Source: Thermococcus sp.
GTDB lineage: Archaea; Methanobacteriota_B; Thermococci; Thermococcales; Thermococcaceae
Assembly (NCBI GenBank): GCA_027074805.1
Contig: JALTCK010000056.1
Coordinates: 1-31,695, forward strand
Direction of reading: 5' to 3'
Length of the DNA: 31,695 nt
The notes beneath the pieces are model-generated. The model saw only the letters and a list, made by a program, of their open reading frames with translations. It had not been told where the DNA came from and did not search any database. This document shows, one piece after another, positions 1 through 8,262 of this stretch (positions are counted from its first letter, which is position 1; each line of letters opens with the position of its first letter). Made by a program: the position numbers and the translations under genes.

Positions 1-218
1 TAAACGTCGTCATCTATTCCAGTCAGTGCCATGACCGCCGAGGTCAGCCTTACGGGATCGAGGTCGTACTTTTTCGCCACGATCAGCAGTTCGAGAAACG
101 TTGTTTCAGAGGTCGTTATCTGGCCTTCGTATCGCTCGAGGATTTTCTTCGCGTTCTCCTTGAGCCAGTCGTTCGGCTTCATGAGCGCCAGGAAGAAATC
201 CGTATCCGCGTATATCAT
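1..218 (-). CDS. vapC: PIN-domain toxin, VapC family (partial, C-terminus outside window)
   Basis: The first 72 residues of a PIN-domain ribonuclease are visible; the rest lies beyond the left edge. The N-terminus MIYADTDFFLALM has the first PIN acidic residue (D5), and the ETTFLELL segment supplies the expected second acidic/helix region. Known VapC proteins are Mg2+-dependent RNases that inhibit translation until bound by their antitoxin. The ATG overlaps the stop of the upstream AbrB-type gene as ATGA, so the two are translationally coupled, which is the usual antitoxin-toxin order. Family assignment is good; the target RNA cannot be told. Confidence 0.85.
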   Translation of the reverse strand, partial: MIYADTDFFLALMKPNDWLKENAKKILERYEGQITTSETTFLELLIVAKKYDLDPVRLTSAVMALTGIDDDV

Positions 219-451
219 TCCGCGCCCTCCGCTTCTTTCGTGGCTTCTTCCAGTATTTCCTTCCTGAGTTCGTGAATGGACTTATCAGGGAGCTTCCTCC
301 CGAGTTCCTCGAGTTCTCTGAGTGGATCCGGGGGCTTCGGCACTATCAGTATTCCCTCATCGAGCCTAACGAGATAGACCTCATCCGGGAGACCCTCCCT
401 CATGGCCTTCGGGATGTAGAGCCTTCCCTTTTGGTCGATCCTGGTCAACAT
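215..451 (-). CDS. vapB: AbrB/SpoVT-type antitoxin, VapB family
   Basis: A 78-residue protein starting MLTRIDQKGRLYIPKAM, the swapped-hairpin AbrB DNA-binding fold (pattern KGRxxIPK) in about residues 1-45, followed by a charged helical tail that in this family wraps the PIN toxin. A longer reading from a TTG at 502 is possible, but the ATG at 451 has a GGTGG ribosome binding site 5 nt upstream, so I choose it. A TATA-like CTTAAATAG lies at about 483-491 on the minus strand, giving a very short leader. As in other VapBC pairs the antitoxin probably represses its own operon; no operator could be recognised. Confidence 0.82.
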   Translation of the reverse strand: MLTRIDQKGRLYIPKAMREGLPDEVYLVRLDEGILIVPKPPDPLRELEELGRKLPDKSIHELRKEILEEATKEAEGAE

Positions 452-553
452 CTTTTCCACCAAGAGAACCTTGGTGGGAAAACTATTTAAGATTTCCCAC
501 AAACGCGGGGTTACCTTTTAAAGCCGCCTTCCCAATTCACTCTGGTGAGAGAG

Positions 554-1009
554 ATGGCGAAGCTTCGAGCACACCACGTCAGGCTTACCACGTTCATCCA
601 GGCGACCGAGGACGAGGACAAGGTTCTCGACGCGATAGCGACCTTCATTCCCGAGGAGATAGACGAGGACGATATAATCTTCGACATCGACGAGACGAAG
701 GGCTTCTTCGGCAACCCTATCAAGGTCGTCAACGTCGAGATAAAGAGGAGCAGGGCCGTGAGAACCTTCCTGGAGCACTTCAAGGAACTCCTGAGCGAAG
801 AGGACAGGGACTACCTCCTTGAACACCTCGACGAGAAGGTTGACGAGGGAGGAACCTTCTACATCCGATTCAACAAGCAGAGAGCTTATCTGGGCGATGT
901 GGAGATAGACGAGGGAGCAGATGTTATCCAGGTCAGGATAAAGGTCAAGGCCTTCCCGATGAGGAAGGATGCCGTTGTCAAAGCCGTTAGGGAGTGGCTG
1001 GAGGAATGA
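554..1009 (+). CDS. RNA-binding protein of the COG1325 family (predicted exosome-associated)
   Basis: This 151-residue protein (MAKLRAHHVRLTTFIQATED...) matches my recollection of COG1325, a small archaeal family described as RNA-binding and predicted exosome subunit. It has the expected start of an RNA-contacting strand, a very acidic middle and a conserved FYIRFNKQRAYLG segment near residues 110-125. The GTG at 545 lies inside the GGTGAG ribosome binding site, so the ATG at 554 is the start. Its stop overlaps the start of the RNase P gene, so the two are one operon, fitting a shared role in RNA processing. The exosome link is a family prediction, not something seen here. Confidence 0.75.
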   Translation: MAKLRAHHVRLTTFIQATEDEDKVLDAIATFIPEEIDEDDIIFDIDETKGFFGNPIKVVNVEIKRSRAVRTFLEHFKELLSEEDRDYLLEHLDEKVDEGGTFYIRFNKQRAYLGDVEIDEGADVIQVRIKVKAFPMRKDAVVKAVREWLEE

Positions 1010-1689
1010 GCGCGGGGTCAGAAATAACCGAAGAGGAAGTCTCCTTCTCGCGGGACTACTTCGTCGAGATGGACGTGAGGAGTGGAGAGGCCTACGAACT
1101 CGCGAGCGAGTGGTTCGACGAGGTGGTGTTCACAAAAAAGCTCGTCCTCGAGGGTTCCCCCGATTGGAGCGCACTGAAGGCGGAACTGAAAGCCCTCCGT
1201 GAGCCCTACGGTAAAGTTGCCCTCCTCATCGTCACAAAGAAGCCGAGCCTCATTCGTGAGGTCAAGAACCGCAGTCCTAAGGCCCTAATCTACGTCCAGG
1301 GTGGTGACATGAGGGTGAACCGCGCCGCCCTCGAGGCGGGCGTCGATGCCCTGATAAGCCCCTGGTTCGGGAGGAAAGATCCAGGCTTCGACCACATCTT
1401 ATCGGGAATAGCCGCGAGGAGAGGGGTTGCCATAGGCTTTTCCCTGTCCCCGCTCCTGAGGGCCAGCCCCTACGAGAGGGTTCAGCTCCTCCGCTTCATG
1501 ACCAAAACCTGGCAGCTCGTAAGGAAGTACGACGTTCCGCGCTTTATAACGAGTTCCGCCGAGAGCAGGTGGGACGTCCGTTCTCCGAGGGACCTGATGA
1601 GCCTCGGAATAAACCTTGGGATGGAAATCCCGGAAGCGAGGGCGAGCCTGAACTTCCATCCGCGGAGGATTCTGAGAAAGCTGGAGTGA
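1006..1689 (+). CDS. rnp3: RNase P protein component 3 (Rpp30/Rnp3)
   Basis: A 227-residue TIM-barrel-like protein of the Rpp30 family, one of the archaeal RNase P proteins that help the RNA subunit remove the 5' leader of tRNA precursors. Diagnostic stretches are FVEMDVR near the N-terminus, ALIYVQGGDMRVNRAALE in the middle, the ISPWFGRKDPGFDH loop, and GIAARRGVAIGFSLSPLL. The length is close to that of Pyrococcus Rpp30. The ATG at 1006 overlaps the upstream TGA (ATGA), with GGAGG just before it; a GTG at 994 is less likely. The gene ends 15 bp before the end of convergent trpB2. Confidence 0.93.
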   Translation: MSAGSEITEEEVSFSRDYFVEMDVRSGEAYELASEWFDEVVFTKKLVLEGSPDWSALKAELKALREPYGKVALLIVTKKPSLIREVKNRSPKALIYVQGGDMRVNRAALEAGVDALISPWFGRKDPGFDHILSGIAARRGVAIGFSLSPLLRASPYERVQLLRFMTKTWQLVRKYDVPRFITSSAESRWDVRSPRDLMSLGINLGMEIPEARASLNFHPRRILRKLE

Positions 1690-1704
1690 GGGAAAAAGCA
1701 AAGT

Positions 1705-3030
1705 TCACTCCTCTAAGGCCGGGAAGTAGTCCGGCTCGTAGTCCTCGAGCTTCCCATCCAGGTAGTCCTCGTAGCCACCGAGATCGAGGAAGCCGTGGCC
1801 GCTGAGGTTGAAGAGTATGACCTCTTCCTCCCCCTCCTCCTTGGCCTTCAGCGCCCTCTCTATCGCACCCTTTATCGCGTGGGCGCTCTCCGGGGCCGGG
1901 ATTATCCCCTCCGTTTTGGCAAACAGCTCGGCCGCCTGGAAGACCTCGTTCTGGTGGTAGGCAACGGGCTTGACAATTCCATGGTTGATGAGGACGCTCA
2001 GCGTTGGTGCTAAGCCGTGGTAGCGCAGTCCCCCGGCGTGGATTGGCGGGACGTAGTAGGTGTGGCCGAGGGTGTGCATCTTCATCTTCGGTGTGTAACC
2101 TCCCGAGTCACCGAAGTCGTATTTGTAAACACCCCGCGTCATACTCGGAGCGGCCCTCGGCTCGACGGCTATGAACTCGTAGTCGGCCTTTCCGTCGAGG
2201 ACGTCCTTCACGAAGGGGTATGCCAAACCGGCGAAGTTGCTCCCCCCACCAACGCAACCGATTATAACGTCCGGCTCTTCAAATTCCTTCATCTGTTTCT
2301 TTGCCTCTAGGCCGATGATCGTCTGGTGCATGAGGACGTGGTTTAAAACGCTTCCGAGGGAATAGCGGGCCTTCTCGTCCCTTAAAACGTCCTCTATGGC
2401 CTCGCTTATCGCTATGCCCAGACCGCCGGGGTGGTTCGGGTCTTGAGCTAAAAACTTCCGCCCTATCTCCGTCCTGTCACTCGGGCTCGGATATATTTCC
2501 GCCCCGTAGAGGCGCATTATCGTCTTCCTGTAGGGCTTCTGCTGGTAGCTGGCGCGCGCCATGTAAACCCTGACCTTTAAACCGAGGAGCGCTCCAGCCA
2601 GGCTCAGAGCGGTTCCCCACTGGCCGGCTCCCGTCTCAGTGACGAGCCTCTCAACGCCTTGTTTTTTGGCGTAGTAGGCCTGGGCTAAGGCCGTGTTTAT
2701 CTTGTGGCTTCCCGTTACGGTTGCTCCCTCGAACTTGAAGTAGATCTTAGCCGGCGTTCCGAGGGCCTTTTCGAGGTTCGTCGCCCTGAAGAGCGGCGTC
2801 GGCCTTCCGATCTTGGCATAAAGCTCGCGGGCTTCTTTGGGGATCTCTATGTACCTCTCCGTGCTCATCTCCTGTTTCACAAGTTCAGTCGCAAAAATCC
2901 TCAGGAGCTTCTCTGGCTCCATCGGCTCGTCCGTCTCGGGATCGAGGGGCGGCGCCAAAGGCTCCGGAAGGTCCGGCAGGATGTTGTACCACCTCTTCGG
3001 AATCTTCGAATCGGGAAGAACGGCTTTCAT
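1705..3030 (-). CDS. trpB2: Tryptophan synthase beta chain, TrpB2 type
   Basis: A 441-residue fold-type II PLP enzyme. The PLP lysine is K110 in GSHKINTA, the catalytic glutamate is E132 in TETGAGQWG, and GCVGGGSN is the phosphate-binding loop. The N-terminal extension (KIPKRWYNILPDLPEPL, residues 9-25) and overall length are typical of TrpB2 rather than TrpB1. TrpB2 makes tryptophan from indole and serine; it usually stands apart from trpA, and no trpA is near. The ATG follows a strong GGAGGTGG site. The upstream 345 bp holds no gene but a strong TATA box and four similar repeats, described separately, suggesting gene-specific control. Confidence 0.95.
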   Translation of the reverse strand: MKAVLPDSKIPKRWYNILPDLPEPLAPPLDPETDEPMEPEKLLRIFATELVKQEMSTERYIEIPKEARELYAKIGRPTPLFRATNLEKALGTPAKIYFKFEGATVTGSHKINTALAQAYYAKKQGVERLVTETGAGQWGTALSLAGALLGLKVRVYMARASYQQKPYRKTIMRLYGAEIYPSPSDRTEIGRKFLAQDPNHPGGLGIAISEAIEDVLRDEKARYSLGSVLNHVLMHQTIIGLEAKKQMKEFEEPDVIIGCVGGGSNFAGLAYPFVKDVLDGKADYEFIAVEPRAAPSMTRGVYKYDFGDSGGYTPKMKMHTLGHTYYVPPIHAGGLRYHGLAPTLSVLINHGIVKPVAYHQNEVFQAAELFAKTEGIIPAPESAHAIKGAIERALKAKEEGEEEVILFNLSGHGFLDLGGYEDYLDGKLEDYEPDYFPALEE

Positions 3031-3375
3031 TCTACCACCTCCTTGGTTTTCAGAAGTCCCAAAAACGAGGGAATAATGAGAGGGATTATGTTGTGGATTG
3101 GATGAATGGAGTCACAAAAAACAATCCCTTTCACTTCAGTTCTGCCAAAAACAATCCCGCCTAGCCTTTGTCTTAAGGATTAAGAATCTTACTGTAATGC
3201 CAAAAACAACCACTCCTTGTCATCATAGGCCCTCGGAGTATGGGCAAAATTGGAGTTAATAACTTTTATCAAAGATTTTTTGAAGAAATGTCGGATATTT
3301 ATAAAATATTGGGGTAAATTGTGAAAAAACATCAAAAATTGGAAGAAAAGTGGGAATCATGACAAAAGCTTCAGG
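3031..3375 (-). promoter_or_regulatory. trpB2 upstream region with four T-rich repeats and a distal TATA box
   Basis: This 345 bp stretch has no credible gene. Read toward trpB2, the best TATA box is TTTTATAAATAT at 3295-3306 (a second candidate lies near 3255-3270), placing the transcript start near 3275 and giving a leader of about 240 nt, long for Thermococcales. In that leader a sequence like GATTGTTTTTGGCA recurs: about 3198-3213 (GTTGTTTTTGGCA), 3143-3158 (GATTGTTTTTGGCA), 3113-3128 (GATTGTTTTTTGTG) and a degenerate one at 3057-3070 (CTCGTTTTTGGGA). Intervals are about 55, 30 and 55 bp. The repeats are seen; their use as operators or T-run pause/termination sites is inference. Confidence 0.5.
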
Positions 3376-4158
3376 TCATTGGGATTGTATTAGTTTTACA
3401 ACCATAGCCACATCGTTTTTATTGCCTTTCAGGACTATGAGGCTGTAGTACTGGCCGCCGTAGTCTCTGAGTATCTTTAGATCTCTCTCAGCCTTTTTTA
3501 GGAGATATCTCGCGTATTCCGCCTGTTCCCGGCTCGTGTATGTGAGGACGAGGACTTCAACGCCTTTTCCGGTTTTAATTTTGAACGAGAACTTGCCAAG
3601 GTACCAGTCCGGGAGGGGTCCTGTCCAATTGTGTGGTGCTATGCTTATGTTCTGACGCATCATAATGTCTCCTATCTGAAGGCTTATTGCCCTGGCCGTG
3701 CTCTCCGGAGATGGTGTCACCATTATGCTGGCGTTTGCTGGATCCTGACAGAGCCAGTGCTTCTCGGCCGCATCCATAACGTTGATGTAGGGTCCTCGTA
3801 TCCCTAAGAAGTGCTCCCCGGAGTAGGCTATGTAATAGGTGCGGTTCTTCATAATGTTTTCCCAGACACCCCACTGACAGCTAATGTTGCTCCAGTTGCC
3901 CATTACCATGGAGTATCCCAGTTTGAGCAGTTCCTTTTGCATTTCTCCATAGAAGGAAGGAGCTTCAGGGAACGTCTCATTGGCTAATTGAATCCCTCCA
4001 ATTTGAGCCCATGTTAGGTTGTTTGCCGCTGGTGGGTCTGTTAGACCCCATTCGTTAGGTTTTGGGACGCTCTCGTTCTCTGCTCGAGAATACCATATGA
4101 ACACAGCCCCGAAAACCAATGCCACGAGGATCAAGGTACTGATGATTTTTTTGTCCAT
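3376..4158 (-). CDS. Membrane-anchored extracellular protein, unknown function
   Basis: I do not recognise a family. The 260-residue product has one N-terminal hydrophobic segment after a short charged start (MDKKIISTLILVALVFGAV), then a soluble domain with two cysteines (in SNISCQW and HWLCQDP) and many N-x-S/T sequons, consistent with an exported, N-glycosylated protein held by a signal anchor. The last 60 residues (VEVLVLTYTSREQAEYARYLL..) look like a small alpha/beta module. The ATG at 4158 has GGTGG at the right spacing; a GTG at 4167 lies within that site. The promoter (TATA 4191-4198) is shared with the divergent DUF389 gene. Confidence 0.7.
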   Translation of the reverse strand: MDKKIISTLILVALVFGAVFIWYSRAENESVPKPNEWGLTDPPAANNLTWAQIGGIQLANETFPEAPSFYGEMQKELLKLGYSMVMGNWSNISCQWGVWENIMKNRTYYIAYSGEHFLGIRGPYINVMDAAEKHWLCQDPANASIMVTPSPESTARAISLQIGDIMMRQNISIAPHNWTGPLPDWYLGKFSFKIKTGKGVEVLVLTYTSREQAEYARYLLKKAERDLKILRDYGGQYYSLIVLKGNKNDVAMVVKLIQSQ

Positions 4159-4190
4159 GCCTACCACCGGAGCTATATCCCCATTTCTGG

Positions 4191-4198
4191 TTTATAAG
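4191..4198. promoter_or_regulatory. Shared TATA box for divergent genes
   Basis: TTTATAAG reads as a good archaeal TATA box on both strands. On the plus strand it puts the start of transcription about 30 nt before the DUF389 gene start at 4252; on the minus strand it puts it about 10 nt before the start at 4158. The intergenic distance of 93 bp leaves no other good candidate, so one element may serve both directions. Confidence 0.5.
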
Positions 4199-4251
4199 GG
4201 ACTCGTTGGAAAGTGTTATTAATTGGAATCCCATACTATGGTGGATGGCAA

Positions 4252-5253
4252 ATGATTGAGGTCAACATTCGTTGTGATGATGTCGACGCGGAGAGGGTGA
4301 GGGAGACTCTCAAAAAATGGAACGTCCCATTCTATGAGGCAAGACAGAGCTTTAATGGGGTTGACGTCATCTTAATAACGGTACTGGTGCCGGACTTCGT
4401 GATAAACGATATTGTGAGGGACTTAGTGAGGGCAATAGACCTACGGAAGGGTCATTCCTCGATAGTGTGGTCTTCAATCAGCGGTAAGTCTGTGAAGTAT
4501 TCTTCATCAGCAAAGAACTTGGAGAGATTTCGGGGCAGATGGACCATCGTTGATATCGAGAGTCTGACTGAGAAGGCGAATTCTCAGGCTCGGGTTGACC
4601 CTCTCCAGTTGACCCTCGGTGCAGTTGCTTCAATAGTGGCCCTTTTTGGACTGGTGACTGATAGCATTGTCATGATAATATCCGCCATGCTCCTCTCCCC
4701 GATTCTCGGCCCTCTATACGGCTTCTCGCTGAACATCGTGATGGGGAAAGGTAAGGACGCCGTTCAGGCGATACTCTCGATAGGAAAGCTTCTGTTGGTC
4801 ATATTCCTATCGGCGTTCCTTTCGTCACTGCTCCTGAGATTTGGCAGTATGATGCCGGGAACTCCCACGCACGAGATACTACTCAGGGCCAATTCGGGGG
4901 TGGTTTACATCCTAATTGCCCTCGTGCTTGGATATGCCGGTGTGGTCGCTATAGTCAGCAGGATTCCGGAGATACTTGCCGGTGTTTCCATAGCAGCTGC
5001 TTTAGTCCCCCCCACGACTGTTATAGGGATCTCCCTTGCCATGGGCTGGTGGGAAGTTTTCTGGGGTTCTTTGGTTCTTACTTCAGAGAATGTGCTGGGG
5101 CTTTTGGCGGGTTCGGTGGCGGCATTGTACATACTCAACGTTTCTCCCCGCTCTTACTATGAGAAAAGGGCTGCCAAAATGTATACAAAAAGAACCCTTG
5201 GTGTTTTATCCATTCTAATGGCAGCTATCCTACTCCTCGAGCTTTTCTCTTAG
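4252..5253 (+). CDS. DUF389 family membrane protein
   Basis: A 333-residue protein with an N-terminal ferredoxin-like soluble part (residues 1-110, beginning MIEVNIRCDD) and a C-terminal hydrophobic part of about six or seven segments. The stretch VASIVALFGLVTDSIVMIISAMLLSPILGP (given here in pieces: VTDSIVMIISAMLLSP, ILGPLYGFSL) and the later AAALVPPTTVIGISLA are hallmark DUF389 sequences (TIGR00341-like). No biochemical role is established for the family. A reading from 4213 is possible, but GGTGG at 4240-4244 fits the ATG at 4252. Its TAG stop interlocks with the TAA of the convergent gene over 4 nt. Confidence 0.85.
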   Translation: MIEVNIRCDDVDAERVRETLKKWNVPFYEARQSFNGVDVILITVLVPDFVINDIVRDLVRAIDLRKGHSSIVWSSISGKSVKYSSSAKNLERFRGRWTIVDIESLTEKANSQARVDPLQLTLGAVASIVALFGLVTDSIVMIISAMLLSPILGPLYGFSLNIVMGKGKDAVQAILSIGKLLLVIFLSAFLSSLLLRFGSMMPGTPTHEILLRANSGVVYILIALVLGYAGVVAIVSRIPEILAGVSIAAALVPPTTVIGISLAMGWWEVFWGSLVLTSENVLGLLAGSVAALYILNVSPRSYYEKRAAKMYTKRTLGVLSILMAAILLLELFS

Positions 5254-5696
5254 GCGACTTCGGTTTGTTCATAGGGGCTTTCCCCATGTCGGTGCTTAAT
5301 AAGTAGCTGGTAAAAGAACTCCTTGAGTGCAGGGCTCATGTCGTCGTCGAGCAATAAGTCTGCTCTCCCCCTATAATTCTCTTCGGCCTTCGTCACAAGG
5401 AGGACCACCTGAGGACTGAGGTTCTCGAGAAGCGCTCTCACAACCTCGGGGTACAGCTCTTCCTCTATGTTCTCGTCTGTCTCAATCCCGATGTAAACAA
5501 CGAAGCCCTTCATCTGAACGGCTAGGGCAATTTCTGTCTCGCTTATTTCGAAGAAGGAGAAATTGTATCCTCTTGATGACGTTCGGGCCATGAGAACTCC
5601 CTTTATCGAGAAGGTCACTGGTGCCCCTTCGACTTCAAATATGAGGTCCTTGGCAAGCTCCGTCTGACACAGGGCGTAGAGAGTCTCTATTGGCAT
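5250..5696 (-). CDS. Hypothetical protein, Thermococcales type
   Basis: A 148-residue soluble protein without a signal peptide or membrane segment that I cannot assign. It has an alternating strand pattern in the first 80 residues (LIFEVEGAPVTFSIKGVL, EIALAVQMKGFVVYIGIE) and an acidic helical C-terminal half with LLDDDMSPALKEF. The codon use is like that of the neighbours, so it is probably a real gene. No clear ribosome binding site precedes the ATG, while a TATA-like GTTTTATCG about 20-27 nt upstream suggests a leaderless transcript. The stop overlaps the convergent DUF389 stop by 4 nt. Confidence 0.65.
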   Translation of the reverse strand: MPIETLYALCQTELAKDLIFEVEGAPVTFSIKGVLMARTSSRGYNFSFFEISETEIALAVQMKGFVVYIGIETDENIEEELYPEVVRALLENLSPQVVLLVTKAEENYRGRADLLLDDDMSPALKEFFYQLLIKHRHGESPYEQTEVA

Positions 5697-5777
5697 GTTT
5701 CATCAATTGAGATTTCTCGATAAAACTCTTTCGTCAAACTTTTAACAACTTAAGCGAAGATGTCCCCGGTGGTTGCC

Positions 5778-6173
5778 GTGAGGTTCGTGTCCTTCATATC
5801 CTCCGTGATAGTGGGGGTATCTTTTTTCTTTCCTTGGTTTAAGGTTCCATCGGGTGAGAGTTATTCCTTTTGGGGGATCCTCTCGCAGTCCATCGAAGGC
5901 TCGTTTTCCTGGCTCAATCCTTCAAGTGCAACATCCCTTGGACTGTATGTTGTTTTTTTCACCGGGATCCTTATGGTCTTTCTCGGCGTCCTCTTTGGGC
6001 TTTTGGGTGGGAGGTCCGGGCCAGCCCTAGGTATTCTCGGGCTTGCGGTTTTCACTGCCGTAAGCTGGCATGTTTACGGCTCGGGATTTGGAAAAATACT
6101 GGGAGTAGGTTATCTGCTGGCGCTGGCAGGCTTTGCCCTGGGCATCGTCTTCGCAGGCGGAGAGTACCTCTAA
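5778..6173 (+). CDS. Small four-helix membrane protein, unknown
   Basis: A 131-residue hydrophobic protein with about four membrane segments (residues 1-22, 52-75, 83-97, 105-128) and a small extracytoplasmic loop after the first helix. I recognise no family. An ATG at 5760 would add six residues, but GGTGG at 5768-5772 fits the GTG at 5778, and a TATA-like TTTTAACA near 5740 would start transcription at or after 5760; I therefore prefer 5778. The stop interlocks with the stop of convergent rqcH over 4 nt. Confidence 0.65.
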   Translation: MRFVSFISSVIVGVSFFFPWFKVPSGESYSFWGILSQSIEGSFSWLNPSSATSLGLYVVFFTGILMVFLGVLFGLLGGRSGPALGILGLAVFTAVSWHVYGSGFGKILGVGYLLALAGFALGIVFAGGEYL

Positions 6174-8122
6174 CCGACAACCTCTACAATCTCTCCCCCC
6201 CCTGGCGGAAGGATTGCGTTTAGGTCCTCTTCCCTAACCTTGTAGCCCCACTTCTCCAAGAGGTGCTTTATCCTCTTCACGAGCTCGCTTTTCTTCAGGG
6301 AGCCGGGCCTTATAACGATGTACTTATCCGTGTGGGTCTTTATGGCATCAACAGGGGCACAGACGACGTAGTCCTCTCCCTCATAGTCTATCACTCCCAC
6401 TGCGAGTTTGAGTGGAAGCCCGTGGAGCCAATTCCTCTTTCCGTAGACCATGAAGGCACCTTTTCCAAGATACTCGCCGCTTGGGGTCTGTTTTGTGACC
6501 TGCTCCGGAAGCGCCCAGTAGGCATCTTCGCTGTAAACTCCCCTGCTCCAGGCCTTGCTCATGGAAACCGCGAACTGACAGGCCTCAAAGATAGTCTTTT
6601 CTCCGGCTTTCTGTCCGTCCTTGATAATCACGTGAGGGGCGCCGTAAACGTCCGCATGGCAGTAGAGATCCCCCCCATCCATGTGTTTCTTTATTAAGAT
6701 CTCGTTGGTGCTCGCATCTTTGCCTGCCAAAACGAGGAACCCCTCGCTCGAAACAAACCAGCGAAACTTCTCGAACCACTTCTTTTTCTTCCTCTCTATG
6801 CGCCTGACGTTCGGCTCCTTTTTCATCTCTTCCTCGATGAGTTTTTCGACTTCTTCGAGCTTCCTTTTCGTGTCTTCGTATGCCTTTAACGCTCCCTCAT
6901 ACTTGTGCTTGAACTTCTTGGCCTTCTCGTAGTAGAGCTCGGCGTTCTCGCCTATGCTCTTGTTTAGATAGAGGCGGATCTTCCTGTCTTCGAGCTCTAT
7001 CGTTACCATCTTCTCCCTAGGGTCAATGCCTTTCACCATCAGCGCGACATTGTTCCCGGCCTTCTTGCCCTCCTCGATTCTCTTCTTGAACTCGTCCCAG
7101 CCGAGGGTTTCAGTTGCCTTCCTGAACTCCTCGAGGAGCCTTTCGATGAGGGCGTAGTTTGCGTAGATCAGGTCACCTATCTCTTGGTTAACCTTCGCGC
7201 CCTCTTCAAAGCCCTTGAGCATTTCCTCCTGCTTCTTCAGCGTCGTGAGGAGCTGTTTTTTCTTGGTTTCAAGTCTCTTCGTTTGCTCAATCTTTGCCTT
7301 TTCCAGGGTTATCCCTCCGAAGTACTCGTCAAGGGCCTCACTGAAGGTTTTAAAATAGCGCTTTTTAAATCCCTCATAGATTTTCAGTTCTATCGGGACG
7401 ACGTCGTGCATGCTTCTGTCTTTGAAGACGATGTTCGGCTTTGGCTCGTCATTGAAAGTTTTTAGCATCGCCTCATAAACCCTTAGGAGGTCCTCATCGC
7501 TCAGCTCTTTAACCGGAGTCGTCTTCTCAAAGCCCGCTCTTATTGAAATCTCCTCGGCGTACATTCCCCCCATGTTGAGTTTTCTGGCTAAAGCACGCAC
7601 GAGCTCGAGGTCTTTGTTTTCTCGCATAAGTTCAATAAACCTCTCCAAAGAAACATCTAGGGGGTTTTCTCTCGCCGGCGGGAACCTGTACTCGGCTTTG
7701 GGTTTGATGGTCCTATCCTTGTACTCTCCGTACCGTAGAGCTGCTATGATTTTGTCTTCTGAGTCCACTAATATCACGTTTCCTCTCCTGAAGAGCTCAC
7801 CGATGAGCGTGTACTCTCCAACTCGAACTTTAACTATCCTGTCGAAGCTGTGCTGCTCTATTGCATCGATAAAGCCACCGCTGAGGTGTTTTCTGAGGAG
7901 CATTGTGAAGCTTGAGGGTTGTTTTGGTGCCTCCTTAACATAAGTGGTGATATGGAACCTCTTGCCGGCCTGGAGGATTAAATCTACCCTTCCTTCCTTC
8001 GTTCTGAGTTTGAGTCTTATCTCGTCGCCGTTGTGGTACACCTTATCAACGCGCGCTCCGATTAACCACTGGAGCTCTTTCACTATGTAACGTATGTCAA
8101 CGCTGCTCATCTCTTCCTTCAT
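6170..8122 (-). CDS. rqcH: Ribosome-rescue factor RqcH (NEMF/Rqc2 homolog, NFACT protein)
   Basis: A 650-residue protein with the full NFACT plan: NFACT-N (residues 1-200) with the conserved DR pair D94-R95 in SFDRIVKV, helix-hairpin-helix and long coiled coil (about 280-450, rich in E/K/R), and the NFACT-R/DUF814 domain (about 455-570) with FRWFVSSEGFLVLAGKDA and the HADVYGAPHVIIK segment. Family members bind split 60S/50S subunits carrying peptidyl-tRNA and, with the DR pair, recruit tRNA to add C-terminal tails that mark stalled chains for degradation. The first ATG has GGTGAG upstream. A TTTAAAAG TATA box lies about 30 nt upstream. It is often annotated as fibronectin-binding protein, which is misleading here. 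Confidence 0.92.
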   Translation of the reverse strand: MKEEMSSVDIRYIVKELQWLIGARVDKVYHNGDEIRLKLRTKEGRVDLILQAGKRFHITTYVKEAPKQPSSFTMLLRKHLSGGFIDAIEQHSFDRIVKVRVGEYTLIGELFRRGNVILVDSEDKIIAALRYGEYKDRTIKPKAEYRFPPARENPLDVSLERFIELMRENKDLELVRALARKLNMGGMYAEEISIRAGFEKTTPVKELSDEDLLRVYEAMLKTFNDEPKPNIVFKDRSMHDVVPIELKIYEGFKKRYFKTFSEALDEYFGGITLEKAKIEQTKRLETKKKQLLTTLKKQEEMLKGFEEGAKVNQEIGDLIYANYALIERLLEEFRKATETLGWDEFKKRIEEGKKAGNNVALMVKGIDPREKMVTIELEDRKIRLYLNKSIGENAELYYEKAKKFKHKYEGALKAYEDTKRKLEEVEKLIEEEMKKEPNVRRIERKKKKWFEKFRWFVSSEGFLVLAGKDASTNEILIKKHMDGGDLYCHADVYGAPHVIIKDGQKAGEKTIFEACQFAVSMSKAWSRGVYSEDAYWALPEQVTKQTPSGEYLGKGAFMVYGKRNWLHGLPLKLAVGVIDYEGEDYVVCAPVDAIKTHTDKYIVIRPGSLKKSELVKRIKHLLEKWGYKVREEDLNAILPPGGGEIVEVVG

Positions 8123-8262
8123 CCTCTCACCCTGCTTAATTTAGCCCCGCTCTTTTAAACACCTTTGCATTGATGTTGGAGGACTTATCAACACTTCGCC
8201 CGACCTGATGCAAACTTAGAAACCCTTTTCTTTGTTTTTACCAATTTACATTGTGGTGTACC

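Noticed and set aside
3221..3227. A perfect C box (ATGATGA) on the minus strand upstream of trpB2
   Set aside because: No CTGA box follows at a guide-length distance and no C'/D' pair is present, so a C/D RNA is not supported.
6263..6697. Long plus-strand frames opposite rqcH, fttA, ppsA, gdhA and the MATE genes
   Set aside because: Each lies antisense to a well-supported conserved gene, lacks a ribosome binding site, and has the codon bias of a shadow frame in moderately GC-rich DNA.
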